Source: Hondaea fermentalgiana | Taxonomy: Eukaryota; Sar; Bigyra; Thraustochytrida; Thraustochytriidae | Length of the DNA stretch: 24,570 nt | Direction of reading: 5' to 3' | NCBI GenBank assembly: GCA_014084085.1 | Contig: NPFB01000172.1 | Location: forward strand, 7,645-32,214 | Part shown: in pieces, positions 9,120-18,000 of the stretch | Position numbering within the stretch: position 1 is the stretch's first letter | Layout: each line of letters starts with the position of its first letter | The notes under the pieces: model-generated | Told to the model about the DNA's origin: nothing | Databases searched by the model: none | The model's input: only the letters and a program-made list of their open reading frames with translations | Translations under genes and position numbers: made by a program

Positions 9120-10946
9120 ATGGCGCCGCCGCGACAGCAGCAGAGCGATGCCGGCCTGAGCAGCGGCGCCTGGTGGCTGACGGTGGCCATGAGCGCGGCG
9201 ACGACCGTGGCCGCGGGCGGCGCGCTGCTCGCCTTGCTCGCGAGCGCGCAGGCCAAGGGCGGCGCCGGCGGCAGGAAGAACGGCGTCGGGACCCGCGCAG
9301 AGCCCGCGCGCCAGGCGGAACCCGAGCGCGACGAAGCCGCGGCAGCCAAAGCGCAGGAGCAAGAGCGCGCCAAAGCTCGCGACGCCCAAGAGCAAAAGGT
9401 GGGCGATCAGCTCAAGGCCTTCCTGCTGCGCCAACTCATGGCCGACCCAGAGTACTCTGTCGAGCGCGACTCGGGCAGAGATGAAGACAAACTCAAACAG
9501 GTCGTGATGGACACCGCCAAAGACGCCATGTGGAGACTCATCGAAGAGGACATGGCTCGCAAAGACTTTCGAAGACTCTTTGCCCTCATTGACGAACTGA
9601 AACAGGTCATGGCATCCATCACGCCGAACCGTAAGGATCTTCACGCACAACTCGACGCGGCGCTGGACCTCGATCTTCTTGGTCAGATGCTCGAGCACAA
9701 TTCTGCCGCCTCCTGGGACCTGCGCCCCCTGACCGAGTTCGTCGTCAAGTACATTCGCATGCTCGAGGCTCCGGCACGCAGTGAACACACCGACGCTTGG
9801 CTCAAGTCTTACTTGGCCAAGCTCGATGCCGCCGACAAGGACCATCACGACGAACTTCACCACAAGGTCCACCTATTGCACGAGTTCTTTGACTTTTGCC
9901 ATGAAAAGCTCGAGCAGGTGCGCCTTGACATGACCAATGCCTTCTTGCGCCAGATTTCCCCCGTCGTCTCCGAGGAGGGCGCCGATATGATTCGTGCCGA
10001 ATTCCAGAAACGCGTCGACGCCGGAGAAGTTTCCTTGGAATACACCCGGGCGTTCGTGGCCAAGGCCTTTCCTTCGGGAGAGGAGCCGCGATCGCTTCCC
10101 GTGGCGCTTCGTGGTGCCATCCTCGATCTCATTCTTCCCGGCGGCGAGAACGAGCTAGAACGTTGCGATCCTGAACTGGTCTTTCGCGAAGGCGGGCCCA
10201 TTTCCGTTGCCCTGCCCGAGACCATGGCGGACGAACGCGCCACGCTTGAGGACTTTGTGCACCGCGCTCAGGCAATCTGGCGCCTCGCCTTTGCCATCTT
10301 GCGCATTCGCCAAATGGTTCCCGATGCCACTCCCGAGGCAATCGACAAGGTCAGCGCGCTGTTGGGCCAGAGGCTCGGCAACAAGCTCGAAGTCTTCACA
10401 GACGATCGCGCCGAGGATGGCGGCATGCAAGGCAAGACCACCAAGGTCGTCCACCGGCAGCGCGAGTCCATGGCTAAAGCCCTGACTGATGCCGTTTTGG
10501 AAGAGTTGAAAAAGTTTTGCTCCATCGACGCGCCCGAGGAGGGCGTGTTGCAAAACCTCTTGTACAAGTCAATTCACCCGCCCGCGGGCTTTATTCAGCA
10601 GGACGCCACCTACAAGATTATTAATGATCGTCTTCGGGGCATCATCACTGCCCTTGTCGTACCGCCCCCCGACAAGACCAAGAGTGAAGACCAGCTCAAG
10701 ATGCTCGAGGCCATGCGTCTGTCTCCACTTGCCAAACCAATTGCTTCTCTCGTGCAGGAAATTCGCATTTTTGCTGCCCGCGATCTCCGTATCCACACGC
10801 AAACGTATGCAACGCTCGCCAAAGAGGTCCTCGCCGAGACTTCTGGCCAAGCTGCCTCTATCGCGTCGTCAGAGACCGAGAACGAGAACGAGGCGGCCAC
10901 GTCAACCTCACCCGAGTCCTCATCATCAGAGGCCGTGCAACACTAG
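9120..10946 (+). CDS. TCP11-family (T-complex protein 11-like) protein with N-terminal membrane anchor
   Basis: 608 residues from the ATG at 9120, chosen for its strong context (AACATGG). In-frame ATGs at 8934 (670 aa) and 8805 (713 aa) are possible alternatives. Residues about 16-43 are a hydrophobic Ala/Leu/Val-rich segment (WWLTVAMSAATTVAAGGALL) that looks like a membrane anchor, followed by a basic/acidic Ala-rich helix. From about residue 180 to the end the protein matches the helical Tcp11 family: a DLDLLGQML helix, the family signature around EAPARSEHTDAWL (compare APVRDE in relatives), then FLRQISPVV and SLEYTRAF segments. TCP11 proteins in animals affect sperm function and cAMP signalling; in other eukaryotes the role is poorly known. 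The C-terminus ends in a Glu/Ser-rich tail. The family call is good, the function is open and the anchor is a prediction by eye. Confidence 0.82.
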   Translation: MAPPRQQQSDAGLSSGAWWLTVAMSAATTVAAGGALLALLASAQAKGGAGGRKNGVGTRAEPARQAEPERDEAAAAKAQEQERAKARDAQEQKVGDQLKAFLLRQLMADPEYSVERDSGRDEDKLKQVVMDTAKDAMWRLIEEDMARKDFRRLFALIDELKQVMASITPNRKDLHAQLDAALDLDLLGQMLEHNSAASWDLRPLTEFVVKYIRMLEAPARSEHTDAWLKSYLAKLDAADKDHHDELHHKVHLLHEFFDFCHEKLEQVRLDMTNAFLRQISPVVSEEGADMIRAEFQKRVDAGEVSLEYTRAFVAKAFPSGEEPRSLPVALRGAILDLILPGGENELERCDPELVFREGGPISVALPETMADERATLEDFVHRAQAIWRLAFAILRIRQMVPDATPEAIDKVSALLGQRLGNKLEVFTDDRAEDGGMQGKTTKVVHRQRESMAKALTDAVLEELKKFCSIDAPEEGVLQNLLYKSIHPPAGFIQQDATYKIINDRLRGIITALVVPPPDKTKSEDQLKMLEAMRLSPLAKPIASLVQEIRIFAARDLRIHTQTYATLAKEVLAETSGQAASIASSETENENEAATSTSPESSSSEAVQH

Positions 10947-11765
10947 GTCGAATGTGTCATTGTCTTCTCCTTTGTACATTTGTATGTCTACTCATTACTG
11001 AAAAACAAGGTTTCAATTCACCAAGGCCAACAGTCTCCCAAGCTTGCCCATGTAGAGTTTTGATAAAAATCAACAACAAATGAGAACATCTGCCATGCAT
11101 GAAGCATGAGATCATTTTGTGCTTCTCTCTCTTCTAGCTGGCAGGCCGTGGCCAGCTGGCCAGCTGGCCCGCACATAGCACGCGGGCCGACCGAGTGGAC
11201 TTGCTTGCATATAGGGGAAGAAGGATTGTATGAAATATTTCTTGCGATGGCCGTGCCGAGCACAGCAAAGGCAGTGACGACGAGGCGGTTCGTTCCTTGA
11301 ACCTTGATGCTTTCCTGCGCTGCGGCGGAACGTCTTCAGAACGTCTCTGGAACGTGGCGGTTGAATATTTGCCCGACTTGCGCTGCCTTTGTTCCACTTT
11401 CGTGCAGCGACTGTTGCACTTGCACGCCGGGCCGCTAGTGCACCAAACGCGCGGTGGAAAAAAGCGCCCAAAAGCAGATCGAGCTCAGGCGCTACAGCGG
11501 AGGCGCACTCGCCCCGGCGCGCGCGTGCGACAGCAGACAGCCGGCAGCAGGCAGGCGGCGCGCGAGCGGGCCCCCAAGCAAACCCTCTCTCCCCCCGCGC
11601 ACAGACGCGCGTCTCGCGTCCGCGCTCGCGGACCGACGGCCGGCCTGGCGGTTTGAACATCGGAGGCGCCTGCCTCCGTGCCAGCGCGGAAGCGAGTGAA
11701 GCAAGCCGTATCCCAAGCGCGCACGCGCGCACAGAGCGGCGGAGCACTCACTCCGCGTCGCCAAG
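10947..11765. other. Intergenic spacer between the TCP11-family gene and XRN1
   Basis: The first 150 bp are AT-richer, as expected for a 3' UTR. The remainder becomes increasingly GC-rich towards the XRN1 ATG. It contains a 20-bp palindrome (11150-11169) and a TATA-like GCATATAGG (11207-11215), which also occurs at 495-503. Reading frames in the region are Arg/Ala/Ser-rich and not convincing. Confidence 0.5.
11150..11169. repeat. 20-bp perfect palindrome (overlapping GGCCAGCTGGCC)
   Basis: Two overlapping copies of GGCCAGCTGGCC form a perfect 20-bp palindrome about 600 bp upstream of the XRN1 start. It could be a paired factor-binding site, but there is no direct evidence of function. Confidence 0.8.
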
Positions 11766-14700
11766 ATGGGCGTCCCCAAGTTCTACCGATGGGTGAGCGA
11801 GCGGTACCCGCTCATTAACCAAAAGATCGGCAAGGACACGCAGTTTTTGGCCGAGGTGGATAACATGTATCTGGATATGAACGGCATCATCCACAATTGC
11901 ACCCACCCGAACGACGAGGACGTCTCGGACAAGATTTCGATGAAAGACATGGTGCTCGGCATGTTCTCGTACGTTGACCGTATGGTGCACATTGTGAACC
12001 CGCAAAAGGTGGTCGTCCTTGCCGTCGATGGCTGCGCCCCGCGCGCCAAGATGAACCAACAGCGCTCGCGCCGGTTTGCGAGCGCGCGCGACCGTCGCGA
12101 AGGCCTCGAGAAGGCTCTTCGCGATGGCAACATCACCGAAGAAGAGATGCGCGACCAGTTCGACTCCAACTGCATCACTCCGGGCACAGAGTTCATGGCA
12201 GAGGTCAGCCGCAACTTTCAGTACTTTGTACGCCTCAAGATCAAGGAGGATCCGCGCTGGCGCAAGCTCAAGGTAGTCTACTCTGGTCATGACGTCCCCG
12301 GTGAGGGCGAACACAAGATCATGGACTACATTCGCCATACCCGCATGCAGCCGGGCTACGACCCCAACACCCGTCATTGCCTCTGCGGCCTCGATGCCGA
12401 TCTCATCATGCTCGGGCTCGCGTCTCACGAACCGCACTTTGTGCTGCTTCGTGAGGAGGTCGACTTCACAGGCGGCAGAGGAGGTAAAAAGGGCGGATCC
12501 CAAACGACCAAGGAAGTCAAGAAGCAGGTTGAGCAAGACAAGTGGGAACTTCTCCACGTCTCAGCGCTGCGCCAGTACCTCGACCTCGAGTTCTCGTCCC
12601 TGGACTTGCCGTTCGGGTACAGTCTTGAGCGGGTTATTGACGACTGGGTGCTTCTCATCATGCTCGTCGGTAACGATTTCCTCCCGCATCTCCCTTCGCT
12701 CCATATCGCCGATGGCGGTCTCGATGACCTCATCAAGCAGTACAAAACGCTCCTTCCGCAGATGGAAGGATACATTACGCAAAACGGCCACGTCCACTTT
12801 GATCGTCTTCAAAAGATTCTCGTCACGATTGGCAAGCGCGAGGAGGAGGTCTTTGCTCAGCAGAAAAAGGACATGCAGCGCGAGCAACGCCGACAGCAAC
12901 GCTTTGCACCACCCCCTGCACCCAAGCCACGAAAGTCCAAGGCTCCAAACGGCAAATCCAACGCCGGTGGCAATGATGACGACAATGAGGATGACGATGA
13001 TGATGACGAGGAGGAGAACCTCCCCGAGGCCCCGTACGCCCAATTTGCCCGCGATAGAGGACTTGACGCCGAGGGGACTGCCGGTTTCAAGGCCAAGTAC
13101 TATGCCGAAAAGTTTGGCATTGATGTGCGCAACGAGAGTCAAGAGGACAAGGGCGTCCTCCAACACCTTGTGCGCGCTTACATTGAGGGCATTCAGTGGT
13201 GCTATCTTTACTACTATCAGGGTGTGCAATCCTGGACGTGGTTTTTCCCCTTTCACTACGCCCCACTCGCCTCAGACATGCTCAATCTGGCCGACATCAA
13301 GGTGCAGCTGCGCCTTGGCCAGCCGTTTCGGCCCTTCATGCAGCTGCTTAGCTGTCTCCCTGCGGACTCGGCCAAGTTTCTGCCCAAGTGTTACCGCGAA
13401 CTCATGACTCTTTCCACCTCTCCTCTTGCGGAGTTTTACCCACGCACCTTTCGCGTCGACATGAACGGCAAACGGAATCCATGGGAAGGCGTCAATTTGC
13501 TGCCCTTTATCGACGAGAAGAAGCTTGTCGATGCCGTTGCCGAACATTGTCCCGAAGAAAAACTTACCGAGGATGAGCGAAAGCGTAACACCTTTGGCCA
13601 CGAGATTATCTTTGAAGCTGATGCGTCGAGCACCGCAACTGTGCCCTCTAGTTTTCCGGCCGCAGGGCTTCCGGACATTGAAATGTGCCAAAGCGTTGCG
13701 CGCCCTTTTGAGCTCCCACCCATGGACAAGTTCGACCCGAACTTGCTCCCTGGCGTGCACATTGATGGCAAGTATCCCGGCGATCCGCAGTTGTCTTCGG
13801 CCCTGACCTTGCTGTCCACGCGTCCAGCCGAGCTTCGCAAGGCCGCAGTCTGCGTCTTTAATCGCGAGTCCCGCAAGGAAACGCTTATTCTCAATGTTCG
13901 CGCGCCCTCCATCGTAGCCTTTGGCGACGGCGAGGCAAAGACGCAGCGGAGTCCGGCCGATGACGTCCTCAACAACATGGACGACACGGATGATGAAACC
14001 TCGAGCGTCGCTTCCGTCGTCGCAAAGACCCTGCAGCGCCTGCAAGATGCTCGCAAGGACCAGCTCACGGTGTTCGTTGACTATCCCAATATGCGCGAGG
14101 CTCAAGTCTTGGCAGTGGCTGATGACATGTATGTGTTCACGCTGCACGCGGAAAAGAAGCGTCGCTTCTCCTTTCGCAAGGACGTTCAGACGGAGGCGGA
14201 CTCTGACAATTTCCTGCGCCTCGCCGAGATTGCCCAGGACCGCGCCCTCCGAGGTGCGCGACAGGTGGGGACGGGTGGTCTCGAGATTGGGGAGGTTGTC
14301 TGCATGCTCAAGGTCCGCCCGCTTCAGGGCATGGACGTTGATCAGCGCACAGGTGCCGCTGCTCAGGTTTACGCCGATGTGGAGACCTGGGTTCCTTATC
14401 AGCTCGTCAGCTACAAGAACGAGGCCCCCGACCCTCGCTTCATGGCCCGCGCCCCGCCTCCCATCGAGACTCGTTTCCCGGTCGACACCATGGTCATGTG
14501 CCTGCAAAAGGCGGGCTACGGCATGGTCGGCAAAGTTGTTGCTCACGAGACCGGGCTCGTCAAGGCTGAATTCGACAAGTTTGCGCCGCAAATCCCGCCT
14601 TTTGGCCGCACGATTGCCAACTCCATTGTCGACAAGTACATTCCCAGTAACCGGGCTGCCAAGACCTTCAACATTGATGGTAGCACGCTCGGGAAGATTT

Positions 14701-16220
14701 CTGGCTCGGTGCTCGTCCGCCCAGGTCACTACGACATTGGCCTCAACCTCAAGGTCGGTCGCTCGTACGTGATTGCTGGCTATGTGCGCGCCAAGTCGCA
14801 GGATGCCGCCAAGCCTGCTTGGAGCACCGGCGAGACGGTGACGACGATTTCGGGTCTCGATCCGGAAGAGCGCAAGGAGGCCAACAAGCAAGCCCGAGCC
14901 AACGGTGGCGGTGGTGGCGGGCCTGGCGGATGGGAGTACACGCCGCGCGCTCTCGAGCTCATTGCCGCTTACAAGAAAAAGTTTCCCGAGGTATTTCGGG
15001 CCTTGCAGAGCAACCCGAACACCGTCGAATACACCATCTCGTCCATCTTTGGCTCGGGAGATGAGGGCCGTCGCACGCTGGACAAGGTATGCAAGTGGCT
15101 CGAGCAGATTGACACCTTTCGGCTGCCTCTCGTTCCAACAACAAGCAAGTCCATGTCGCGAGACGCCATAAAGGCTGTGCAACGCGCTTCTGATGATGTG
15201 CGCAAGAGCGTCCTCGATGCTGCCAAGGCTCGAGAGGGCAGTCAAGTGGTGATTGGTCTCAGTCCGGACATTCTTTACAAGTACGGAGCCGATATCGAAG
15301 CCGATTGGCTGCGCTCACCCACCGCCGCGCAGCCGCCCCGCCTTGGCGATCGGATTGCTAATATGGGCAGCCCCGTTGTGCCCTTTGGCCTTGCGGGTAC
15401 CGTCGTGGCAACGCACGCCTCGACGGGCTGCGTCGAGGTCGTCTTTGACGAAGAGTTTATTGGCGGAACCACCCTCTATGGATCGTGCGGAAACAACCGG
15501 GGTAAGCTGTTGCCTTGGGCGCAGCTCCTCAACCTTACCACGCGAAACCCGCTTGTCCCCGGCCGCAGGCATATTCAGAATGCTCAAGCACCACAGCCCG
15601 TGGTGCAGCCTCCCGCCTCTAAAGAGGCGACGACGGTCGGTCCGCACGAGCGGCAGATGGGCAAGGGAAAGAAGGGGGCCGCGCCGCTTGCGCCGCAACA
15701 AAAGCAAAAGCAGGCCAAACAAGAAAAGTCCAAGCAGCCTCCTGCAGCCCAGCCACAGCCTTCGCGCTTTGTCGTCCCCCCAGCGCCTGCAACAGCTCCA
15801 ACGCCTGTGCAGCCTGTGGCTCCTGTTGCTGCTCCCCAGGTGATGGAGCAGGAGCCTAGCGAGGCACCAGCAAGCGATCCCTTTAATGCGCTTACCTCGG
15901 AGCCTGAGAACCCGGATGATCTTGCTGCGTACTGGGAACAACTTCAACAAGAGAACAAGGCCAAGCGCAAGGCTGCACGCAAGGCGAAAAAGCAAGTCAA
16001 GCCCAATGCCAATTCTAGTCCGCAAGTGTCGCAGCCGCCGTCGCAGCCAAAGCAGCCCAAGCAGCAAAAACAGCCGCAACCTCGGAAGCCAGATGCTGCA
16101 AAGGCACCGGCCTTGGCGAGTCCCATGGACTTTGCTCCGTCCCCGCAGCAGCAGCAGCAACAGCAGCCGCAGCAGCAGCAACAGCCAATTCCTGCGCCTG
16201 CCCCTGCCCCCGCTCCTGCC

Positions 16221-16267
<47 letters not shown>

Positions 16268-16514
16268 CCCCGCCGACCCGCTCGACGAACTTTTCAAGCG
16301 TGCAGCCAAAGCAACTGGCAAGGACTACAAGCCCAAGCCAACGGAGCAGCCGCCTCAGCATCAGCAACAGCAGCAATTTGCCTATGGAGGCGGCTATCCA
16401 ATGCCGTACGGGTACCCGCCGCAATACATGCAGGCAGGCGCGCCACCTCCTTATCCTCCCCCTCCTCAGCAGCAACAGCAGCAGCAACAGCAACAGCAAG
16501 GTAACCAAAAGTAA
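11766..16514 (+). CDS. XRN1: 5'-3' exoribonuclease 1 (XRN1)
   Basis: A 1582-residue protein starting MGVPKFYRW, the family's invariant N-terminus, at an ATG in good context (AAGATGG). XRN1 degrades decapped 5'-monophosphate RNA in the cytoplasm. All seven catalytic acidic positions of the family can be placed: D37 (YLDMNG), D88 (AVDG), E180 and E182 (GEGEHK), D210 and D212 (LDADLIM) and D304 (GNDFLPH). The basic 5'-phosphate pocket is also present (K95, Q99, R102, R103 in PRAKMNQQRSRRF). A highly acidic Asp/Glu insert lies at about 402-420. The region GIQWCYLYYYQGVQSW and the later LGDRIANMG...FDEEFIGGT segment (XRN1-specific SH3-like part, about 1195-1265) separate it from nuclear XRN2. The tail after about residue 1290 is disordered and rich in Gln, Pro, Ala and Lys, including Pro-Ala and polyQ runs. 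In other species such tails contact decapping factors, which may apply here. Confidence 0.97.
16191..16274 (+). repeat. CCTGCT/CCTGCC minisatellite encoding (Pro-Ala)n
   Basis: About fourteen tandem 6-bp units in the XRN1 tail encode alternating Pro-Ala. Six or more units are identical CCTGCT copies, suggesting recent slippage. CAG-rich polyQ runs flank it at about 16147-16184 and 16468-16500. Confidence 0.9.
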
Positions 16515-16746
16515 TCGCTTCGTGCTTTACCCCACCCAAGCCTTGATCTTGATCTTTTCCCCTTTCATTGTCTACTTGTTGGGCTGATCCGGTCGGTGAG
16601 TTCATGCGTCAGACTTGGATTCATTTCCGGGCAACGGATAAATCACATGCTTTCTCTCTCCGGGCAAAGCACCTTTTCTTGCTGGATTGGCCGAGGCGAG
16701 CAGCGGCGCGCGTGGCGCGGCGCGGTCGGGGCAAGGGAGCGACAAG
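16515..16746. other. Short intergenic spacer between XRN1 and the repeat-motif protein
   Basis: A 232-bp gap holds the XRN1 3' UTR and the leader of the next gene. The XRN1 stop TAA is followed by a CT-rich stretch, and GC content rises towards the next ATG. No motif was recognised. Confidence 0.5.
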
Positions 16747-17853
16747 ATGTCCAAGACGTCGGCGGGCGAGCCGAGCTCGTGGTCGGAGTTGATCCAGGCG
16801 AGAGAGCGCAGCAACAAGGAGCTCGCGTGGAAGGCAGAGCAACAGGAACCTGTAAAGTATGTCACGCGGTACGAGGTCTCGAGGAAAGAACGCGCCTTTG
16901 ACCCGGTGCTGCAAAAGTTCTCCGACTCGCAGCGCGAAAGCAGTCTCTGCAAGCACGAGCGCGAGGAGCGCACGCGCTTTCTTAATCGACGCAAAGTGCA
17001 GCAACTCAACAAGGTGAGCCACTTCAATGTGGTTAATCATGATCCGGTTCTACCTGGCGTGCGCGAGGCCGAAGCACGCAAGCAGGAAGCTGCGAGCGCA
17101 GCACAGCGCGAGGAAGTACAGCGGCGACGCTCTCGCACTGGGTTTAATATCATTAGCAATTTGGATTTGGCAGATCACCACTATGTCGCTCCGGAAGAGC
17201 GACCAGAACGCCTCAAGGAAAAACCGAGAACTCAATCCTTTGTGGAGAAACGCACCTCTCATCCAGACTTTGATGTCATTTCGAATCGCTACAGGGAATC
17301 GCACGAGGCCAAGGTGGCCGCCGACCTTGAGGCGCAAAAGAGGCAAGCCGCGCAACGATTTTGGGAAACGAGAGATTTTGATCCAGTTACTTGCAAGTTC
17401 TACGATGGCGCCAAGGAGGAGAAATTTCACAAACGGCGCGTCGAAATGGAAAAGACACACGGTCACAATTTTGCCAAACGCCTGCCGCCGACGTTGCGCG
17501 AGTCTGACGGGCTCCGCTTCGACATTGTCTCCATGCAGCCGCGAAACTTGAATCAGGCATCTGACAAGCTCGCGGCAGAGACAAGCTCAAGCGTGGGCTT
17601 GCGGGCATCCACAGAGCGCGCACAGCAAGAGTCGGGCGTGATTCATGCACGACTCAGCGAGAAGCGAAAAGAGAATCGTTGCACGCCTGAGCGACATCGA
17701 CAGGTGCACTCGTATGAGCATGGGTACGATATTGTCAACACGAGACCCTTTGTTGGCCGCGCGGGCATTCCAAAGCCTGTTGTCAAGGGTTCGAGCCGAA
17801 AGTCTCTGTGGGACAAGCTTGAAGAACAGCGTCAGACTGTGAGCGCGGACTGA
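16747..17853 (+). CDS. Unrecognised basic protein with about seven FDxVxN-like repeats
   Basis: 368 residues from the ATG at 16747 (context AAGATGT). Upstream codons in frame have no ATG. I do not recognise the family. The protein is rich in Arg, Glu and Lys and built on a recurring motif of an aromatic residue, Asp/Asn, then hydrophobic residues and often Asn: FDPV (51), FNVVN (93), FNIISN (133), FDVISN (175), FDPV (211), FDIVS (258) and YDIVN (327). The first five are spaced 36-42 residues apart. Units 1 and 5 are closest (FDPVLQKFSD and FDPVTCKFYD). Each is followed by a charged, probably helical linker. Regularly spaced short motifs like this resemble filament- or microtubule-associated scaffold proteins, so a cytoskeletal or flagellar role is a guess only. 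No membrane segment or signal peptide is visible. The gene converges on NAA25, with 147 bp between the stop codons. Confidence 0.8.
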   Translation: MSKTSAGEPSSWSELIQARERSNKELAWKAEQQEPVKYVTRYEVSRKERAFDPVLQKFSDSQRESSLCKHEREERTRFLNRRKVQQLNKVSHFNVVNHDPVLPGVREAEARKQEAASAAQREEVQRRRSRTGFNIISNLDLADHHYVAPEERPERLKEKPRTQSFVEKRTSHPDFDVISNRYRESHEAKVAADLEAQKRQAAQRFWETRDFDPVTCKFYDGAKEEKFHKRRVEMEKTHGHNFAKRLPPTLRESDGLRFDIVSMQPRNLNQASDKLAAETSSSVGLRASTERAQQESGVIHARLSEKRKENRCTPERHRQVHSYEHGYDIVNTRPFVGRAGIPKPVVKGSSRKSLWDKLEEQRQTVSAD

Positions 17854-18000
17854 TCGTCGGCACAAGCGCCCAGCAAAAGGTGATTAGGCGTTTGGGCGAG
17901 GGGTGGACGGAAGCAGATTTGGCGACTGCCCATCCGCAATTCGATTTCGTCGGATCAATCTAGATTGTAAACTTTTTTTTGGATGGAGTAAGTCAGCTTT
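17854..18000. other. Shared 3' spacer between convergent genes
   Basis: This 147-bp gap lies between the stop codons of the + strand repeat-motif gene and the - strand NAA25 gene. It ends in a T-rich run (about 17967-17981) near the NAA25 stop. Both 3' UTRs and poly(A) sites must lie here or overlap the opposite gene. Confidence 0.5.

Noticed and set aside
13272..15245. 657-codon open frame antisense to XRN1
   Set aside because: It lies entirely opposite the well-supported XRN1 coding frame. Long antisense frames are expected where GC-rich third positions remove stop codons, and its translation shows no recognisable domain.
17011..17019. AAGGTGAGC splice-donor-like site in the repeat-motif gene
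   Set aside because: The codons directly after it encode SHFNVVN, one of the seven regularly spaced motifs of this protein, so the sequence is best read as exon despite the good donor match.
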